Notes: generated by a model not told the origin, from the sequence alone. Positions 47,200 through 60,735 are shown, counted from the first letter of the stretch. The stretch is DNA of 64,000 nt from Atopsyche davidsoni (GCA_022113835.1 JAILWY010000015.1:3358001-3422000); one strand, 5' to 3'. Made by a program: numbers and translations.

Positions 47200-48010
47200 A
47201 ATCTAAAAAGGCATTATACACATTAAATATATACTATTTGTTATTACATCATGTGAGTAAAAAATCAATGATGTTACTAAAACTTACTAGTACTAGGTCT
47301 TCAATTAATATACGTAAAAGGCATTAATGGTTTTAACTGTACGTAAAATACTTCGGCTGCTTCTTTTGCTGACTAAAATATGTGTTTAAATGCTTTCTTT
47401 ACAATTTATTATTTCAGAAATAGTAATAGGTTTCCAATTATGTCAAGTGTCATCATTACGACTGACTTTGTTTGATTTTAACATTTATTTCTCCATAATA
47501 TATAGCAGTAATTTCTTTGTGCCAAATCACATACTTACGCCAAATCCAATAATAATAATAAAACCAAATCGCCGAGATAGCTACGCCAAATTATCTACTT
47601 TAACTAGAAGGTCCAACTTCGCCGCCGAATGACAAGTTTTAATAGAAGAAAAATAAAGGGAAAAATAAACTGCTAATGCCGCTTTAAGGGGGGAGGCTAT
47701 AACGAGATAGGGGTGGTTCTTTTTTTCGCCTGCTGGTTTTATGGCCGCCGTGCTTTTAATGTATTAAAAAAGGTTTGTAAGATTTGATTACATTGTTTTT
47801 CGTTCAAATTGTAGTGATGAATTTTTAATTTGTATGAATTACGTACAATTTTCAGTGATCGCGGTGTGCAAACATAAAAGAAAAAATATATTAATTTACT
47901 ATTTTAATTTACGATTTGTTGTCTCAGAATATATAATAAATGTTAATTTTCAGTTTAAAGTTAAATAAGAAATTTAATATTTTTGACAGAGAGTAAGTAC
48001 TTGGTGGAAT
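47200..48010. other. AT-rich non-coding stretch
   Basis: Nothing recognisable. A small GC-richer patch with CTTTAAGGGGGGAGG lies near 47680. Confidence 0.45.
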
Positions 48011-48016
48011 TCCATT

Positions 48017-48181
48017 TTAATATTTTTGAATAAAATACTTGAGTGATTTTCCACATGTTCGTTTTTAATAATGCTGCGTGAACTCTATTTTATAATGCCA
48101 ACGTGAAAGGTTGGCGAAACTAGTCACAAACAAAAACGAGCATGTGGAAAATCACTCAAGTATTTTATTCAAAAATATTAA
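48017..48181. mobile_element. Foldback / MITE-like element with 50-bp inverted arms
   Basis: The arms at 48017-48066 and 48132-48181 match as reverse complements at 49 of 50 positions. The 65-bp spacer has its own hairpin GCCAAC-GTGAAAG-GTTGGC. It is non-coding. High arm identity implies recent insertion or gene conversion between arms. Confidence 0.75.
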
Positions 48182-48189
48182 AGTTAATA

Positions 48190-50680
48190 GGTTAGTATAC
48201 AAGAAAATTAGTGAATTATAATAATAAGTATTCATAAAAACATTAAAGCATCAGAGAAAACTGTTTCTTTATTTGAACCTAGAGACAATTTTGGCTTTTA
48301 AATTAGGCTTAAAGCTAAACAAAATGTATAATTCCAATCAGACTCAATTTTGGGATCTTTCAGCACGCAAACGCGCCTACTACACAATGGCCAGTACATA
48401 AAGCATAAAGGTTGTGTAAGTTTCACTAACGAAGGATATTTTTTTCACATTTCAAATATTTTGTGGCAAAAAATTCACGCAACAGCGCCAGAGGCAGGCA
48501 GAAAAAAATAAAATATTTCCAAAAGTGGACAAATCGGAACGGGCTTACTCGCAAAGAGGATTTTAATGTTTGTCAGACATTTGCTTCGTTAAATTGCTCG
48601 CGACATGAAAAAATTGTTTTTTTCAGATCGGCGACGGCGAGCGCTCGTTAGTTTTGAAATAATGGGCTTCGCGACCCGGGAAGCCTAACAAAGGGGCCAC
48701 CGTTCATAATCCCATCAATTTCATAGAGCTCTATATGATTTCTATTATAAATAATATCTCCTACAACTCACGGGACCTGAGTAGCTCCTGGATAAAATAA
48801 ATCAACTTGTTTTGGAGAGAATGTACATTTCGGTAATGCTCTCGGCTTTAAATGCTGCGTTTAAATAATTGCAGTCATCTACAGTAGTTTATGTTTCCCG
48901 ATATCTTTCGCTTCATTGATAGCGCCGTATATTTCATAGAGCCCTTTATTATTTCCATTATAAAATAATACCTCCTACAAATCACGGACTCCCGAAAGCA
49001 ACAGGGAGTTATTATAATATAAATCGTATTATTTAGATGAAAAAAACATAACTGGAATCTTTAGTTCGGAGTATTTTGTACAGAACGAAAGCAGCGATAT
49101 CGTTTTATGGGCTTCTAATAAATAATGCGTGTTCATAATCCCGATATCACCTTAATTCGTTTTAATTTATACAATAAATTTTATCTCCTAAAAACCACGC
49201 TGTAGTACTTGAAATATACCGTGACGTATAAAGTTGAGATACAAAAATAATTCTAAAACACTTTTTATTATATATTTGTATGTATACTTTACTATTTTTC
49301 TCTAAAACTCACAACGCCTTACATTAGCATGTATTATTATAAGCATACAAAATACTCCGTTATTTTTTAGTATTACATTAAAAAGTTAATTTTTATTTTA
49401 CTTAAAATAACATTGAAGGGGTATAGTAGATTCACCCCGTGCACGAGCAGTGATTGAATGAGAGGACCGCGAATTAGGGGAGTGGATTCGTACATCCCTA
49501 ATACAATTTACCAACATAGTGCAGATTCGAGCACCAGATTTTTAGCTTCAGGTAAGGCTTTTACATTTTTTTTTCAATTTTCGTGTAGTGGTTCCAAATT
49601 GACTTCCATTTGATTGACAAAATCCATTAGGACTTAGCATCTACACTTTTACAGAATGGATCGAATTTCGTATAGGCTTTGTGTGCCCGGTGGCGTTTGT
49701 TTAAGGCACATAGCATATCAGAAATTTCATATACAATACACCCTAATTTTCCTTACAATAACACGAAGTGGGTTTGCTTATTTTACGGTTGAACTGCTTA
49801 GAAATCATGTAAATCAATGGTGGAAAGAGGAATTGATTAAGCCGTCGTGAAATTATTTTGTTGTGGAAAATTTAATAATTTTTCGTAATATAATATAGTA
49901 CGGCTACAAATAAATGATAAACAATAAAAAAAAGTCATTATTTTAACGCATGCATTAGAAAGTATTGAATAATTTTCATTTTCCAAAAAAAAATTATTTC
50001 GATTTAGTAATTTTCTCTTTTATGCAATACTGTAATAACGAATATTTAAAAAATTTAAAACACTTTCGCCTTTGGGTTTTGTTAGATCACGTCGGGGTCA
50101 CCAATTTCGCCTTAATGGGTGATGAATTGACAAGTAGCCGATTTCACCTAATAGGTTGATGGAGTTGTGTAGTCAGAAGATTGGCGAAATGTTGCGTATT
50201 CAGTTTATTACAGAAGTTTACAAGAATAACGTTTACACATTACTTGATGGCAGAAGTCGTGTTACGTAGTAAGTCTCTACTGTCGCGATACCGAGGAAGT
50301 CTCGGTGAGCAGAAGGCTAGTTGAGTGTACAGGTGCCAGAGGAAGTCTGTTGAGCAGAGCGCAGGGAGTCCCTTTATAATGGTGCACGAGGTTTGTCAGA
50401 CCTTAAGAATGTGTTTATGTTAATGAAAATGAATATTTGCAATCTATTGTCCTAGAATGCATCTCGCAATCCATGCACGGGTAGTCTGCTGATGACTATG
50501 CATATATGTGGAGCTTGACCCCACAACACCAATATGCAAAAGACATATAGAGAATTAAGAGTACATACAAATGACACAACGTGTTTCGTGGAGAGTAAAA
50601 TAAATTAATAATATACGATTGCCAATTCAAAATAACGCAATAAAGCTGGCTAGCCAACAATCGCAGATAGCCAATATATT
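48190..50680. other. AT-rich non-coding stretch
   Basis: Short frames only. A junction TTTTTAGCTTCAG/GTAAGG lies at 49551 on plus. A block at 50160-50420 has moderate GC and repeats GAGGAAGTCT (near 50292 and 50340). Confidence 0.4.
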
Positions 50681-50714
50681 TTATGTGTTTTTATTACTTC
50701 TTAACCAATTTCAG

Positions 50715-51018
50715 CGTCGAGGCAAAACACCACTCAAGAGCAACGAAGAGATTTATTCCATCCAAAACACCTAACGCAATTACACACGCCGAGAAAGGCT
50801 GCGCCGCGTCGGGCTCGCACTATCAATCGTGGGGGATCGGGGTAAAAAAGAACCTCGGCCATTTCGTGAATAATCGAACAGCCTACCCTCGGCGCGGGGC
50901 ACGCGGAACCCGGGCCAGGCGACGGTCGCCCTGTGGACAGTATCACCTCCCACCTGGGCCGGGTAATTGGAAAGGCTACCTGGATTTATGTGGAAGACAG
51001 ACAAAGAAATATGAAGGA
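50715..51018 (+). CDS. Weak candidate exon, GC-rich (plus strand)
   Basis: An acceptor TTCTTAACCAATTTCAG ends at 50714 and a donor AAA/GTAAGATTT follows at 51019. The plus frame is open between them: VEAKHHSRATKRFIPSKTPN near the start, then WGIGVKKNLGHFVNNRTAYP, then GNWKGYLDLCGRQTKKYEGQ. The middle is GC-rich and Arg-rich. Minus frames are also open, which weakens the case. No family is recognised. Confidence 0.25.
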
Positions 51019-51088
51019 CAAAGTAAGATTTAAGCACAGCCTTTGGTGCTCTCGTTTTAGGTAACGAAAATTTACTTCTGCACCGGTA

Positions 51089-51116
51089 GATAGATAGATA
51101 TATATATATATATATA
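51089..51116. repeat. GATA/TA microsatellite
   Basis: (GATA)3 runs into (TA)n. Confidence 0.9.
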
Positions 51117-51119
51117 AAG

Positions 51120-52830
51120 AATTTACATTTAAATTATTTATTAATTACAAAATAGGGAAAAAAACATTTATGAGAAATATTTAAAAAGTATTGCTTAGTC
51201 ATAACCTAAAAGAAGAATTTGAATGAACCAAATGAATTACTGCTTTACTGATTCTATTTGAAATCAACATTTAATAACAAGCTGGCATAAACGGTAATGT
51301 TACCTTTCAATTATAAATTAATAAAAAAAAGACTTTGAAGTGCAAGGTACGTTGAAAAATGTAATCATAATCAGTGTTAAAATACTTAATACAAATTCTT
51401 AAAAAATATATGTTTTGTACTACAATGACGATGTGACTAAAAGTAATTATGATTGCATAGTTTTCAAAATACTAGTCGGCTGAAATAATATATATGCAAA
51501 CAGCTGCTACATAATATTAATAAAATTATATACAAAGCAAATTGAATTAAATTTAAATCAAAGCCACGAATCACTTAAAGTCATAACAGTGAGCCGTATT
51601 TAGTCTTCGCCCGAATAATGAATGCACTTCAAAGCAGGTTCTTGCTTAAACATGACTAAGCAAATGCATTAACCCTCGGAGCTTCAGATAGCGCTAAGCG
51701 TATTTAAGTACTGCAAACTTGCGGATACGTTCAAAGGAGGTCTATTAGGGAGGGGCCAACAATTCAGTAAGCACTTCGGGGGCACCTCTGACCTCAGATA
51801 GTCCGACAGTCTTCCCGAAGCCACAAGGAAGCGACCTGAAAACTTAATGTACCGAATACAGCCTTCAAGCCACAATTCCCAAAACTTAATCGACCAATAT
51901 ATAAATATTTGTATATATATATATTTTATTTTTTTATTTTTTAAATAAAATTTGAATTTCTAGGTAAATGTTTCTTCTCGGGGTTGAATAAAGTTATTCG
52001 TGCTGTTTGGAATGCCTCCAGCCAGGCTAACGGTTCGAGTGCCAACCCTAATTTGCTGCTTCAACGTGAGCCGTTACAACGCCGGAGCTTTCAGCGTGTT
52101 TCGGTTTTATTTTAAATGTTGCATAACGACACGTAACAGCATGACTTGTGGGTTTTGAAGTTTATTTACAGTGTAAGCTTTAAAGTAGTTTTGTTTTCTC
52201 AAGCTCACTACAGAGCCTATCCAATGCTATCGAAGGCGCACAGTTCAAAAGAGATATTATTATTTAAAATTTTAACATTATTGCATTTATGACCCACCAG
52301 GTAACCACAGCCAGGAAGCTTGGATTCATATCCCACCTTTGTATTATTATGAAAAAGTGACAATAGAACATCAAAAGCTTTTTTTAAATTTAAGGTAATA
52401 TGTCTATATCATAATTCACATTTTTATATTTTCGTGTATGCCATAAGGCTTGAAACATAACTAGCCAAATCCAGCCGGTAGTGTTTTGAAATATTGAAAT
52501 CTCAATGAAATATTATTAAGATTAATATCATTGACATATAAACAATTTATAATTCTATAATTCCACATATTGTGTAAAAAGTATAACTGAGTAATCAATT
52601 CACATACTGCACTGTTTTATAAAAAAAAAACTAATAACATTCTCGTCGTTTCTTGTGTGAATCCATTATCTAAATATATTTTGATTTTTAAAGAGAACAG
52701 TATAAATTTAAATTTAAAAAATATATTTCCAAAAGAAAAAATATCCAAGTCTGCTTTACCGAAATAAGATAAGTGTTACAGTAAAAAAAAAAAATAACAA
52801 ATTGTAGCAAGCTAAAATGTTTGAAAGACC
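51120..52830. other. Mostly AT-rich; island at 51660-51890
   Basis: The island has a 63-codon minus frame and no splice pair of note. The rest holds nothing recognisable. Confidence 0.4.
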
Positions 52831-52837
52831 TTGATCC

Positions 52838-53065
52838 AGCACAAGCTCGAGTGGCGCAGTGAGTTAGGGATAACTGACACAGGGACGCTCGAGCTTCAAG
52901 TGGAAGGGTTGAAATTCAAATGAAGGACCATAGGGGGGTGCTAGAGGCTCTAATAAATCCTCCCCTGAATCAGGGAGCCAATTAATACGGGATATTGTGG
53001 TGGCAGCGGCGACACCCTCACGCGCGGCCTAAGCGATCAGACAAAATGCCCACCGTTTTTCTTTT
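52838..53065 (+). mobile_element. tRNA-derived SINE
   Basis: The head carries an A-box-like TGGCGCAGTGAGTTAGG and a B-box-like GGGTTGAAATTCAA about 50 bases later. A GC-rich body follows, including the hairpin CCCCTGAATCAGGGAG and CGGCGACACCCTCACGCGCG. It ends before a T-rich run. The order is typical of insect tRNA-derived SINEs. Only one copy is present in this window, and no target duplication is clear. Confidence 0.6.
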
Positions 53066-54480
53066 TTTGCAAAAGCATCAAAAATAATTTGGTTAAGTTG
53101 AATACGTACATTATAAATCACCAATCCTACAAAGAAATTATAAAAAGCAAAAATGTTTATTTATAGCAATTCGATTTTGCTAACTTTTATTTCGAGAGTG
53201 CTAAAACACTTCCTGAAAATTCTCCAACCTAATTATGTCAATAAAAGTTTTAATTTTTTTTTTTTTTGAGAATTTATAATATATTTAAACCAAAAAAATA
53301 TGATTTTAAATGGTCTAATACATTCGCATTATTTCACGAATTTTTTCACAGCCATTTTATAGCAAATTTTCAATCTGAATAATATAATCAGTTGAAATAT
53401 GATAATTTTAAATTGAGCGTGGAAAAATTCATATTCATTTGTTTAAAGTTTTATAATAACCATGGTTTTTATTTCCGTCGGCAGAGGCGAGGGCAACATT
53501 AGCATATAAGGCTTCGGGTTTGATCGGTGCCGTCCACCCCCTCCCTTTAGCCGTCAAGCTCGCTCGAATAATTGAAAATTCAAAATTATTTAAATTGAGC
53601 CGCCTGAAATATTGAGACTAACAAGAATTTTTAAATCGATTTTAAATTTGTTGTTTTACTCGCAGCAACTAATCATCCCTGAAATTTTTCTGTTAGTACA
53701 AGAAATATTAACAATTGTTCTGATAATAAATAATTCTACAATTTCTTGTAGCAATAAGATATAATCTCTGAATTTTACAACTTTAAAAGCAACTTGATCC
53801 TTGCATTGTTCTTAAAATTGTATTTTTAGTGGTACTGCTTTTAAAATTGGACATAAAAAAATTCAAATGACACAAATTCAAATATATACTTATATGGTAG
53901 TCAATAAAAAAAAATTCCACGCTATTGATATTTTTAATTATTTATTAGAAAAAAATTAAATAACATGCTCTGTTTATTTACATAATTACGAAATCGTTTT
54001 CGGTTACATATTTTAAATAAAAATTAAAATGTCTTAATCAATACTAATTTATATGTCAAAGAATGTTTTCAAGAAGTCATCACATATGAAAATACAAAGT
54101 AACTGATTTAGAATAACAACTCGATTCCACTACAAAAAAAATTAAATGCTTATCGGTTTTTTCAGACAATTCAAGAACATTCACTATTCTGCTTTTGAAA
54201 TGTCTGAGTATAGTTTCCAAGAAATCGTCACATTTGACGCTGAAAATGTCTGATTTAGCAATACGACTTAATTCTGCCGACAGTATCGACGACGAATATT
54301 AAATATTCGTCAATTTTCTTCGCAAGACATTTCAATGCCGTTGATCTTGAGTAACGTTGAAATGTCTTTTTTTGTAATATATACATTTAAATAGTTTTTC
54401 ACGTTTATGTGTAAAATATGCGTTTGTGTGTGGAAACTGGTAGAAAGCAATTATCACCATTGCACAGTTTTACTTGGGGA
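53066..54480. other. AT-rich non-coding stretch
   Basis: Nothing recognisable apart from a small GC-richer patch at 53470-53580. Confidence 0.5.
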
Positions 54481-54720
54481 CCGCAGAAATATATTCTAAC
54501 TACTCAGAGTCGTCAAAGTCCGTCGAAGCCTCCGCAAGGGGTGTGTCCCCAGCGAGAACACATCCCATAATCGCGGTCGGGTAGTTGATCATCCCCGGGG
54601 AGGAATTAGCGAGTGGCCGGGGACGAGGGGGAGTGTCGACAAATTCAACCTCACATTAACAACGTCTGCGGCCGCTCACGATCCTTCTATTACATTAAGA
54701 CGCCGTCGAGCGGGGGCGAT
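54480..54720. other. GC-rich island
   Basis: GC- and CpG-rich with CATCCCCGGGGAGG and GTGGCCGGGGACGAGG. The longest plus frame is 60 codons. It could be an exon remnant or promoter-like island. No sites decide. Confidence 0.2.
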
Positions 54721-54987
54721 TTTACATATTTTACACAAAATATTATATTCCAGAGAATAATTTCCACAAGATATATATATACACAATGTGTTTGAAACAC
54801 TGGAATCTTTAAATGTGTCCTTACAAATATCATTGAGCAAAATAATAAATAAAATTCGATAGAGAGCTTACTTCAACATAAAAGTATTTTGTAACAAATA
54901 CAATTTTTAATTGAAAAAACCTATTTTATTTCAAATAAAAACAAAGGATTTTTTAGTCATTGTTAAATAAAAAATTTCATACTTCTA

Positions 54988-55005
54988 CCCCCCCCCCCCC
55001 CCCCC
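54988..55005 (+). repeat. Poly-C tract, 18 bases
   Basis: Eighteen consecutive C residues in otherwise AT-rich DNA; (GT)n follows at 55068. Confidence 0.95.
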
Positions 55006-55449
55006 GTCCCTGTTTTACACCTTTTTGGTAATTTTTGTTAACCAATATTAAAGTATTTAAGTTCTCAGTGTGTGTGTTTTTTTAGTATCCGATTAGAGAA
55101 CTTTTTAATTAGAAAACATATTTGCAACAAACCCATATCATCAAGTCTAGATAATAGACGTAAAAAATTGATATGGTCTCTACCATAAAGTTTCAAGCAT
55201 GTTGTATAAAATATACTCAATGAATATATAATCTAATAACTAAGTTGGAAGACGGCGTCATGTAGAGGCTTTGTTTATGTAGAGGGTGAAATCTTAAAAA
55301 TTCATAATACAAATTACATGAATGAAACATTTACCTAGGGGTTGCTTATTATTTATGAAAAATTAGAACATAGCGATTATCATAAATATTTATATTTAAG
55401 TTGTAAGCGTGGCATAGAAATAATTCAATAAATGGTACCATCATAGAAA

Positions 55450-55790
55450 TCAGGTTTATGCAAGGTGGTAATACACAATCATTATTCTGGCGGATGAATT
55501 TTGTCGGAATGCACAAACGGTTACAAATGGAGATTTTAAGCTTTCCGGGCGTCATTTTGAATGCCCGGCAACCGCTGGGCAACAAATTTAGATTGCAAAT
55601 CTTCACGCACAATGAAATCAATGGAGATGATTTACACGCAACGAAAATTGCTTCCATTCACAATCGTCCATTAGAGATTTGCTGCCGGGACAATGGAGGG
55701 ATCAGATATAATGATTTCGGTGAGACCATTAATGCAGAAAGTTGCTGCCTGGCACCCGACGTTTGCTCGATACTCTCGTAAATTCACCAA
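55450..55790. other. Moderate-GC block open on both strands
   Basis: The plus frame has 107 codons (55458-55781) and the minus frame 102 (55349-55657). GC is about 45% against much lower flanks. The donor-like TTTCG/GTGAGACC lies inside at 55720. Constrained non-coding DNA or a decayed exon is possible. Not recognised. Confidence 0.25.
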
Positions 55791-55799
55791 AGCTTTGCT

Positions 55800-57440
55800 T
55801 CTATAATTATATCGATTAAAAATAAGAGCGAAAGTTTACAATATTGCTTCATTAAAAGCCCTATTTATATAATATTATCGGTTGAACATGAGAATTTCAT
55901 TATTTGTCAATACTGAAAAATTTCAGATTTGCTGCTTTAAATTACAACAAGAGATGCATAGAATTTATATTTTGTATGCCTTCAAATAAAAGGTATTTTT
56001 CAATCAAAGAGACAAATTTTTACACTATAGTATTAAAAAAGAATGAACAGTTGTTTTTCAAAGAATTTCGTGTCTTTATGACAGGAAATATGGAATAGAA
56101 GAAGTTTTTTCAGGAGTCACTGTGCAGTATGCGTAAATATGGATTAAATATATACAGCAATATGGAAAATATTTTTTTAAAAAATAAATAAAAAACTACA
56201 CTCCGTTCAGTTAAGGGACGTTTCTAATAATAACGAGTTTGACAAATTTAACTTATTTTCGACAGTGTCGCTCTAATCACCCATAAAAATCTCTCGACAG
56301 TCGAAAGAAGAAATAATCAATATAAAGTTATCACGGGGAGTCCCCGGGGAGAAAACTTTAGAAGATTCGTAACACGCAAGTCCGTCGCGACTTCCGCTAA
56401 CTAGAAGGCAGTGCCGTGCGTGTAATGGGTTACATTTAAATTATATTAAAAATAAATAAAAACAATGTTTAAATCTGTTAATTATATAAATTATATTTAC
56501 CAACCTAACTGGGGATAGCTCAATGATAAATATATATTTTTTTTATATTGTTTGCTACGAAAAATAAACATAACTACTTTTCAAAGATCTGCTTTGTATC
56601 TGATCATTATTTAACTACTAGAAATGTAGCCCGTCACAGAATGACGTATTTGATAAACGATGCAATAGTGTTTGAACATATGTTTGGCTGACAATAAGAT
56701 GAATTGAATGAATTGCTTTCATTTTGTACCATCAGTTGGATGAAGGTACGAAGTTCTGTGATATATTTGGCCTTGAACTTTGAAGCAGAATGGCCCTGAT
56801 TCTGCCACTGGACCTGTTAATTTAGCTCCCATTTATGCAAAAGATATACTGTTTTTGTATGATCTTATTTTTCTTTTGAAATTTCCATTATAAATATTTT
56901 CTGGATTTGACATAATATCCTTTAAATATACTGAGAAAATAGGCCTTGCTGGTAGTTTCACTTTACCTTTGTTTTACACCAAATGAACGATTGACTAGTT
57001 TGAACATTTATTTAAAAAAATGGGTAGTGGTGCATTTATAGTGATGCACATAAAACGCCACTGCCCTGTTGTGACGGTGTCGTTAAATAGATTTTTTTGT
57101 TTAGTTTATATTCCCTCCATTACCCGCCACTGCAAAAAGTTGGTATCGGGGGTACATGTTGGTAAGGAGAAAAGTTCTTGATGACGCGATATATAAAGTT
57201 GGAAGTGGCGCGACCTGAACAAGTGGGGAGCATCCAAGCAACGTCACAGGTGACGTGTGGAGAGATTGTAGCAAGAGATCCGCGAAAAACTTCACAGCAC
57301 TCCTACCAAAGACTATTTTAAATAAATAAAAAGCACATGTATAAATTTTATTAAAACTTTTTGCATAAAAAAAAATCAGAAACTTTTCAAGCGAGTTATT
57401 TAAAGAGTGAGATTTCTTTATAGTAAGTATTTGCATAACT
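55800..57440. other. AT-rich non-coding stretch
   Basis: No supported gene. The 111-codon minus frame at 57101-57436 has low-information composition. A GC-richer patch lies at 56260-56420. Confidence 0.4.
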
Positions 57441-57447
57441 TTCTTTG

Positions 57448-57755
57448 CTCTCCCCGTTATGTTGCTTGTGCACAGCTGTCATTTTGTGCCAAAGAGTCGG
57501 TGTTAGAGAGGTGGACTTGAAACGATTGAGGAGGGATGTGTTCTGGAAGTACCTTGCAGAAGGAATAATGAAATAAAAGGATTGAATAATATTTCTATTG
57601 GGCAACCAGCAAAACGCAGACTTTTGCTTTGATCGTAAAACTGCGGTGTAGAAGTATTCGGGGAACCACTACTTTATTCTTCATAAGATAACCATGAACT
57701 AGCATAGAATATGTGCAGTGAAATAGTCATCAATCTCGAAGAAGAAGATATGCAT
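57448..57755 (+). mobile_element. LINE-like 3' fragment, copy 2 of the dispersed family
   Basis: Homologous along its length to 11948-12325, in the same orientation, with many substitutions and small indels. It ends in AAATAGTCATCAATCTCGAA followed by GAAGAAGA, a decayed form of the shared tail. Confidence 0.55.
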
Positions 57756-57979
57756 TAAATTATATTCCACAATAAAACCTCAACGTACTTTTATCGCTTA
57801 AACGTTTTTACAACAATATCATCTTTCTCCACCGTATGAACACGAATTCATTACTCAAGAATCTAATTTAAAAAACATTGCCATATTCTTATTTTGTTTC
57901 GGAGTCTTCATAAATATAATAACACTTTAAAAATTTATGAAATGTTGCAGCAGCGCGAAGTTGCGAGTCACAAAAAGTA

Positions 57980-58165
57980 AAAGTTTAACTTGTCTCGAGT
58001 TAAGTCTCCGCGGGTTTTTCAACCCGAAGCAGCCGAGGGAGCAGAATTGCAGCGGGTGGAAAGCTCTCCGTGTCAAAGGGACAAATTACATTTGCACCGT
58101 AATTGTATTGTAATTGTACCACCGCATTCTCCTGCGCTTGGCATTAGAACGGTGTACGAGGTTAA
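57980..58165 (+). other. GC-richer block, possible exon or regulatory island
   Basis: A plus frame at 57990-58190 reads FQPEAAEGAELQRVESSPCQ in its GC-rich part. There is no clear acceptor or donor. Unidentified. Confidence 0.2.
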
Positions 58166-58189
58166 TGAAAATATTAAAAAAGAATACTG

Positions 58190-60735
58190 AAAAAAAAAAA
58201 AAACAACTCAGTAATGCAAGAAAGTCTTCGGCGTATATTTCTTCAACGTAAGTATTTATTATTTCAGGTCTCATTCATAAAGTTGTCGCGTGGCGATTGC
58301 AATAATATTTTACCGCTGCATACTTCCATTGAGCCTTACCAAAAACTGTATGATAAAAAAATTTCGATTTAAATAATCTTTAGTAATTAATGGTTGTAAA
58401 CCAAAAAAGGTGTTTTTAAAAAAAAATATATACATACACATAGTGTTTAAAGAGAGTTTTTTTATAATAAAACATTTATAATGACAGTCGCACTGAAAAT
58501 ATTGCTTGAGGCCCTGGTAATTAGCTTAAATTTAAAAAAAATAATTCTTTAAAAATCTTATAATACTTCTTCAAAAATAATGTAAATGATTTAACAAAGA
58601 AAACAAAACAGATTTTTTGTTCCAGTTCAGATATTAATGAGAAATTCTTTATTCGTGAAAAGCGAGACAACGTGTGCTGAAAATATATAATTATACTATT
58701 AAAACCTAACCTAACCTTGAAAGTCTGATATGTAGTTTTAATAAATTATACAATGAATTATGCTTACTATTTATGCATTTATTTAAATATGAAAACAAAG
58801 CACAAAGACAATACTTCAAGAACAGCTATAAATAATTTATTTTTATTTAATGATCACGTATAGAAGACGTATATCAAAATAAATACGAATTTTATTGTGG
58901 TTTTAAAACTAGTGAATTATTATAAAGAAAAAAAATTATATTAGTGTAAAAAATCTCAGATGCTAGCGTTTTTCATTCAATGGAAAAAAAAAATGAAGCC
59001 AGATCTCAGCAACAGACATCAAGGGTTGGGGTGGAGTGCAAGGAAGGACTTAATTCCATGCCTATTGAAAAAATAATGCCGTAGAAAACAGAGAGAGAGA
59101 GAGAAAGCACTCCATTCTTTTTTATTGTTTTCCTTGTTACTCCCCGAGAGCCGCTGGAGGGTCTACTCGAATATTTTCCATTGTTTGCGCTTAATGAAAT
59201 GTTTTTAATACTCTTAAACTCTTTTTAAAACTGCGGAGTTAATAACGGTGAATTAGTTTGAAGTTTCTTGAAATTTACGGTTCGTATTTTTGTTTGGTTA
59301 TTTGGAAAATTTCACCACGATCGAAATATGCTTCAGATTGTATTCTGTGAATTTTATTTTTTTACTGTCTGGATTTAATTTGAACATAATAATTAAATTG
59401 TTGGAAATAATTAAATATAAAAACTCAACAAAAAAAATATTTTTAAAATATAGACGAATTCATTGAATACAAGATAATTGAAAAACAGTCGTTTAATTAA
59501 GTGTAGAACCTTAGTGCTAAGCTTTATTAAAATAAGTTACACATATCTATATACACAGATATCTATGGTATATAATATTTTATAAAAACATGTATTATTT
59601 TGAAATTATTGATTATATAGCTGAAATAAAATGACTTATATTTGAACCACACTCTGGCCACAATAAAACCAGGAACTTTTCGATTTTAAGAATGCAATTC
59701 TTCACAGAAAAGTCTTTCAACTATCTATGAAACTTAATTGTTGTTTTTTTCTACGATAAAGTTGGTAAAACGTTAAATAATTATTTTTCCTCTTTTATTT
59801 TATGTCTTATAAAAATATGACGCAATTTTTAAGCATATACTATATTGGAGTATGACTTCTGGTCAATGGAGCTTTCTCCTACTAATTCGTATTTTTCCTT
59901 AAAAAATACAATCTGAACTAATTTATCGAATGCTTTAAAAGAAATTATATTTTTAAAATGCATCAAAGTTTACCCCAACCGTATGATATGTGTATATATA
60001 CATATATATATTTGTCTTGCTAAAAATGATTTTCGTGTATCGATTTAAAGTAAAATACCGAAATCACAGAGCTTATATCCAACGTTATTTCTGTTTATGA
60101 CATTTATATGCATCCGGGTTCGGATTTTCTTCTTTTTTATAAAAGGGTCCTTTTTTGATTTTGTCCACTAGATAAGACCCCTCCAGGTACCTTTAAAATT
60201 CGATATATTTCTTATTGCAAGTGTTGTTTAAAGATCCATAAAATTTGGTACAAAGCCGTTTTGTTTGGGCTATAGTACTAAAATAAATAAAAAAATTCCA
60301 TGGAAATGTCTCTAGCACCAGAATCAAAACGTTGACTTGAAATTTTGACTTCGGTGACTATCCTTAGTAATATGCGTTGTTTTATTAACAGGTAATGAAT
60401 TCAGAGCAAAATGTATTATCAGAAATATAATATTTGCACAGAACGAGCTCAAGGCTGTAATAACAGAAGGGTTGCGTCAGACCGCGTTCCGTGAATCTCC
60501 GGCAAAATAAAATCATCCACCCGGAGAAGTCAGCCTACATTATCCATTATTTTCATATGAATTTTTTTTTTTCAAAAAACTGGATTTAATTCGGTTTAAT
60601 GCATAAACACGCATAATATTATTTAAAATACTAACCGAAATGTTTTTATTCTTAATTTTGTACAGTAAAAAGTATCATTGTTATTTTCCAACTCGCTCCT
60701 AAAAACAATATAAAGAATAATGATTTTTCTTAATA
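58190..60735. other. AT-rich non-coding stretch
   Basis: Nothing firm. Noted: CCTAACCTAACCTTG at about 58706, two and a half units of the arthropod-type CCTAA telomere motif and too short to mean much; (GA)n at 59088-59103; a plus-strand junction TTTATTAACAG/GTAATG at 60391. Confidence 0.5.

Noticed and set aside
57101..57436. 111-codon minus frame as a gene
   Set aside because: No codon bias, no recognisable motif, and it runs into the repeat copy at 57.45 kb.
58700..58725. CCTAACCTAACC as a telomeric insertion
   Set aside because: Only two and a half units; this is likely by chance in AT-rich DNA.
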